35,738 bases of DNA from Auxenochlorella pyrenoidosa (lineage: Eukaryota; Chlorophyta; Trebouxiophyceae; Chlorellales; Chlorellaceae): positions 48,677 through 84,414 of the forward strand of contig KQ482017.1 of NCBI GenBank assembly GCA_001430745.1, read 5' to 3'. The notes under the pieces are model-generated. The model had not been told where the DNA came from and did not search any database. It saw nothing but the letters and a program-made list of their open reading frames with translations. Made by a program: the position numbers and the translations under genes. Of the stretch, positions 33,920 to 35,738 are shown one piece after another (positions within the stretch are counted from its first letter, which is position 1; every line of letters begins with the position of its first letter).

Positions 33920-35738
33920 TCAGTAGCCGCCCTGCAAATAGGCAGTTGGGCACAGAGAAGATGCACAGCTGTTCAGCACGCCATCCGCCTGCACGCCCAG
34001 AGGACGCCAGCGTTCACAACACGCTGCCATGGCTTTCATGGAAGCAGGCTGACTGCCACTCACAGACCACCAGCACATACGCCAGACCTCTGCCCCACCT
34101 GCAGGTCACGCATGAAGCTCTGCGCCATGCGGGACAGCTTGGACCCCGCCTGGCTGGCAATCTGCGGGTGCAGTTGCAATAGCAAGGAAGCGGCAGCGGT
34201 GAGACTAATATGCACAACCATGCTAATTAGCACACAGCCCACCTTGTGCCCCTGGCAGATGCAAGCGTGTCGTGCATGCCCACTGTGAGCCATCAGCCTT
34301 GCAGCAACCATGCGCAACAGCAGCGCGCGAGGAAACCAAGAGCAGCACGGCCGGGCTCGCCTGCTTGATGCTGTCCATGTCCTGGCGGGCGGTGATGCCG
34401 ATCTTGGACACCAGGTCGCTGGCAGACATGTCCAGGTTGGCAGAGCCGCCCGCGCCGGAGCTGTTGCGCTGCTCACGCCCAAAGTAGGCGTCAGAGGAAA
34501 TGGCGCCGGCGCCCTGCTCGATCGGGAAAGGCGGACAAAGGTCTGTGTTTGCTACACGCTGACGCACCTCACACAATCGTGCTCGCTGCCGCCACAGTGC
34601 CAGCCCCTACCGGACTTGCTGCTGCAAACGCAGGGCTCACGCACAACTGTGCCCAGCCGGCATGCAAGGCCAGGCCGTGCTCTTTATGCCATACCCATAA
34701 GCAGGCTGCCAGCCGGCGCCCACCTGGAACTGCGACAGCCGCTGCTGCTTCTCGTACTCGGTCTCCTGGTTGTCCTGCCCGTGGAAGGCAGACGAGGAGA
34801 TGGACTTGGCGTTGCCAAACCGCTGCTGCGCCACGCCGGGCCCCTCCTCCTGCTTGGGCTTGCTGCCGCCGGCGCCGCCGCCGTAGCCGCCGCGCGCGCT
34901 GCTGCCGCCGCCGTACGCCGTCGACGACTTGTCTGCACGGCGGGGCAGGGCGCGGAGTTTGAGAGCTGACACGTTGCACAGAACAGTGCAGCCCCGGCAA
35001 CTCGTCTGTGTCTGCAGCATCAAGGTGCTGCTCCTGTACTCAGTATGGTGCACCTCTCTGTGGTGGCACCCAAGCCCAGCTTTGCTCTCCCTCGGTGAAA
35101 GCCTGCTGCTTTCAGGCCTGTCCCTTGACACGGCCCCTTGACACAGCTTCGGCCCCCCGGGGAGAGGCCCCGTGACACGGCTTCGGCCCCCCCAGGGCGA
35201 GGCCGGCACCCACCCAGCGAGTTGGAGCGGCCCGCGGCGCCGCCCAGCGGGTTGGAGAAGAAGTCGTCGGCGGCGGCGAGGGTGAGGTGGCCGTCCTTGC
35301 CGCGCTGGAAGGCCGGCTTCTTCTTCTCCTCCAGAGTGTCCATGTTGAAGCGCGAGCTGGCGGGGGCGGCGGGCGCTGCGGCCGCATCCAGCTGCGGCGC
35401 GAGGCGAGGCAGGAGGGCGAGGGCGGTGGGGGGACGGCGGAGCTGCATGGGAGGCGATGCTCCTGCAGGGACGGCGCGCTTGAGCAGCCGCCGGCGGTCT
35501 CGTTGCCAACATGCATGCCTGCAGCAGGGCAGCATACGCAGGCGGGCACTGCCCACGGCCTGGCCCGACTCACGGAAGGCACTGCTGGCTCAGGCTCTGG
35601 CGGCGCCTCCTCCTGTGGCGCCTGCTCGAAAAGCGAGTCGTCCACCTTGGTGACCATCTTCTTCACCCCCAAGCCCGTGCCCTTGCCCGCGCCCGGCTTG
35701 CGCGACGCCAGCAGCCGCGGCTTGCCCGCGACAGCGGG
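33920..35738 (-). CDS. ArfGAP2/3-type (AGD8/9/10-like) Arf GTPase-activating protein; 5' part outside window
   Basis: C-terminal 259 residues of a Golgi/COPI-associated Arf GAP. Exons (minus strand): 35574-35738 (continues past the edge), 35214-35391 (alternative start 35442), 34724-34932, 34361-34513, 34099-34161, 33920-33931. The basic RKPGAGKGTGLGVKKMVTK stretch, then VDDSLFEQ, matches the segment after the GAP zinc finger in plant AGD8/9/10 and animal ArfGAP2/3. RFGNAKSISSSAFHG and GAGAISSDAYFGRE are the family's repeated FGxAKxISSxxFFG motif. The end, SASDLVSKIGITARQDMDSI then AGSKLSRMAQSFMRDLQGGY, is the conserved amphipathic C-terminus. The last exon is 12 bases and carries the stop. 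The intron after DSIKQ has a GC donor (34359-34360). The catalytic Cys4 zinc finger with its Arg finger should lie beyond base 35738. The fragment is cut only by the window. Confidence 0.88.
35138..35193 (+). repeat. Imperfect direct repeat in an ArfGAP intron
   Basis: TTGACACAGCTTCGGCCCC near 35138 recurs with small changes near 35172, a period of about 34 bases; a third partial copy of TGACACGGCCCC starts at 35126. All lie in the intron between exons at 34932 and 35214. Confidence 0.5.

Overview
The window (35,738 bases, GC-rich, 395 N bases at 18039-18433) is nuclear DNA of a green alga, most likely a trebouxiophyte of the Chlorella clade. The reasons are intron-dense genes with short introns, Gln/Ala/Pro-rich low-complexity proteins, TGTAA-type polyadenylation signals, proline-rich secreted wall-type proteins, a plant-like H3, and CCTG and CA microsatellites in introns. 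I saw no tRNA, rRNA, transposon, CRISPR array or viral gene. All gene models below were built by hand from splice signals, reading phase and family motifs. In each multi-exon model the exon phases close without a frame error.

Layout, left to right: (1) minus, mitochondrial succinate-CoA ligase beta subunit, 3' end outside the window (245-2667). (2) plus, secreted beta-propeller-like protein of unknown function (3770-5539). (3) plus, intron-containing histone H3 of replacement type (6406-7436). (4) minus, a Rab7-like protein that has lost the usual GTP-binding motifs (7708-9156). (5) plus, a 29-exon, about 2196-residue chromatin protein joining a B3-like domain, an AT-hook, a Tudor domain, a 4CXXC-type zinc finger and a KDM3-type JmjC demethylase domain (9495-22360). 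(6) plus, secreted trypsin-like serine protease (about 23031-25231). (7) plus, secreted Cys/Pro-rich wall-type glycoprotein (25533-29149). (8) plus, kinesin-2 associated protein KAP3 (29641-33389). (9) minus, ArfGAP2/3-type Arf GTPase-activating protein, 5' end outside the window (33920-35738).

The genes do not form a pathway. Three links are worth noting. The H3 gene and a predicted H3K9 demethylase lie about 2 kb apart with one gene between them. The two secreted proteins (6, 7) are neighbours. Three proteins (Rab-like, KAP3, ArfGAP) belong to trafficking or intraflagellar transport families. The pairs 1/2 and 4/5 are divergent and probably share promoters; 3/4 and 8/9 are convergent.

The most unusual observations are: about 9 of 73 inferred introns begin with GC instead of GT, all in the context CAG|GCRAG; the B3-Tudor-zinc finger-JmjC architecture; the predicted Rab7-like pseudoGTPase; a flagellar-motor subunit in what looks like a non-flagellate lineage; and a protease whose catalytic Ser codon is interrupted by a GC-AG intron.
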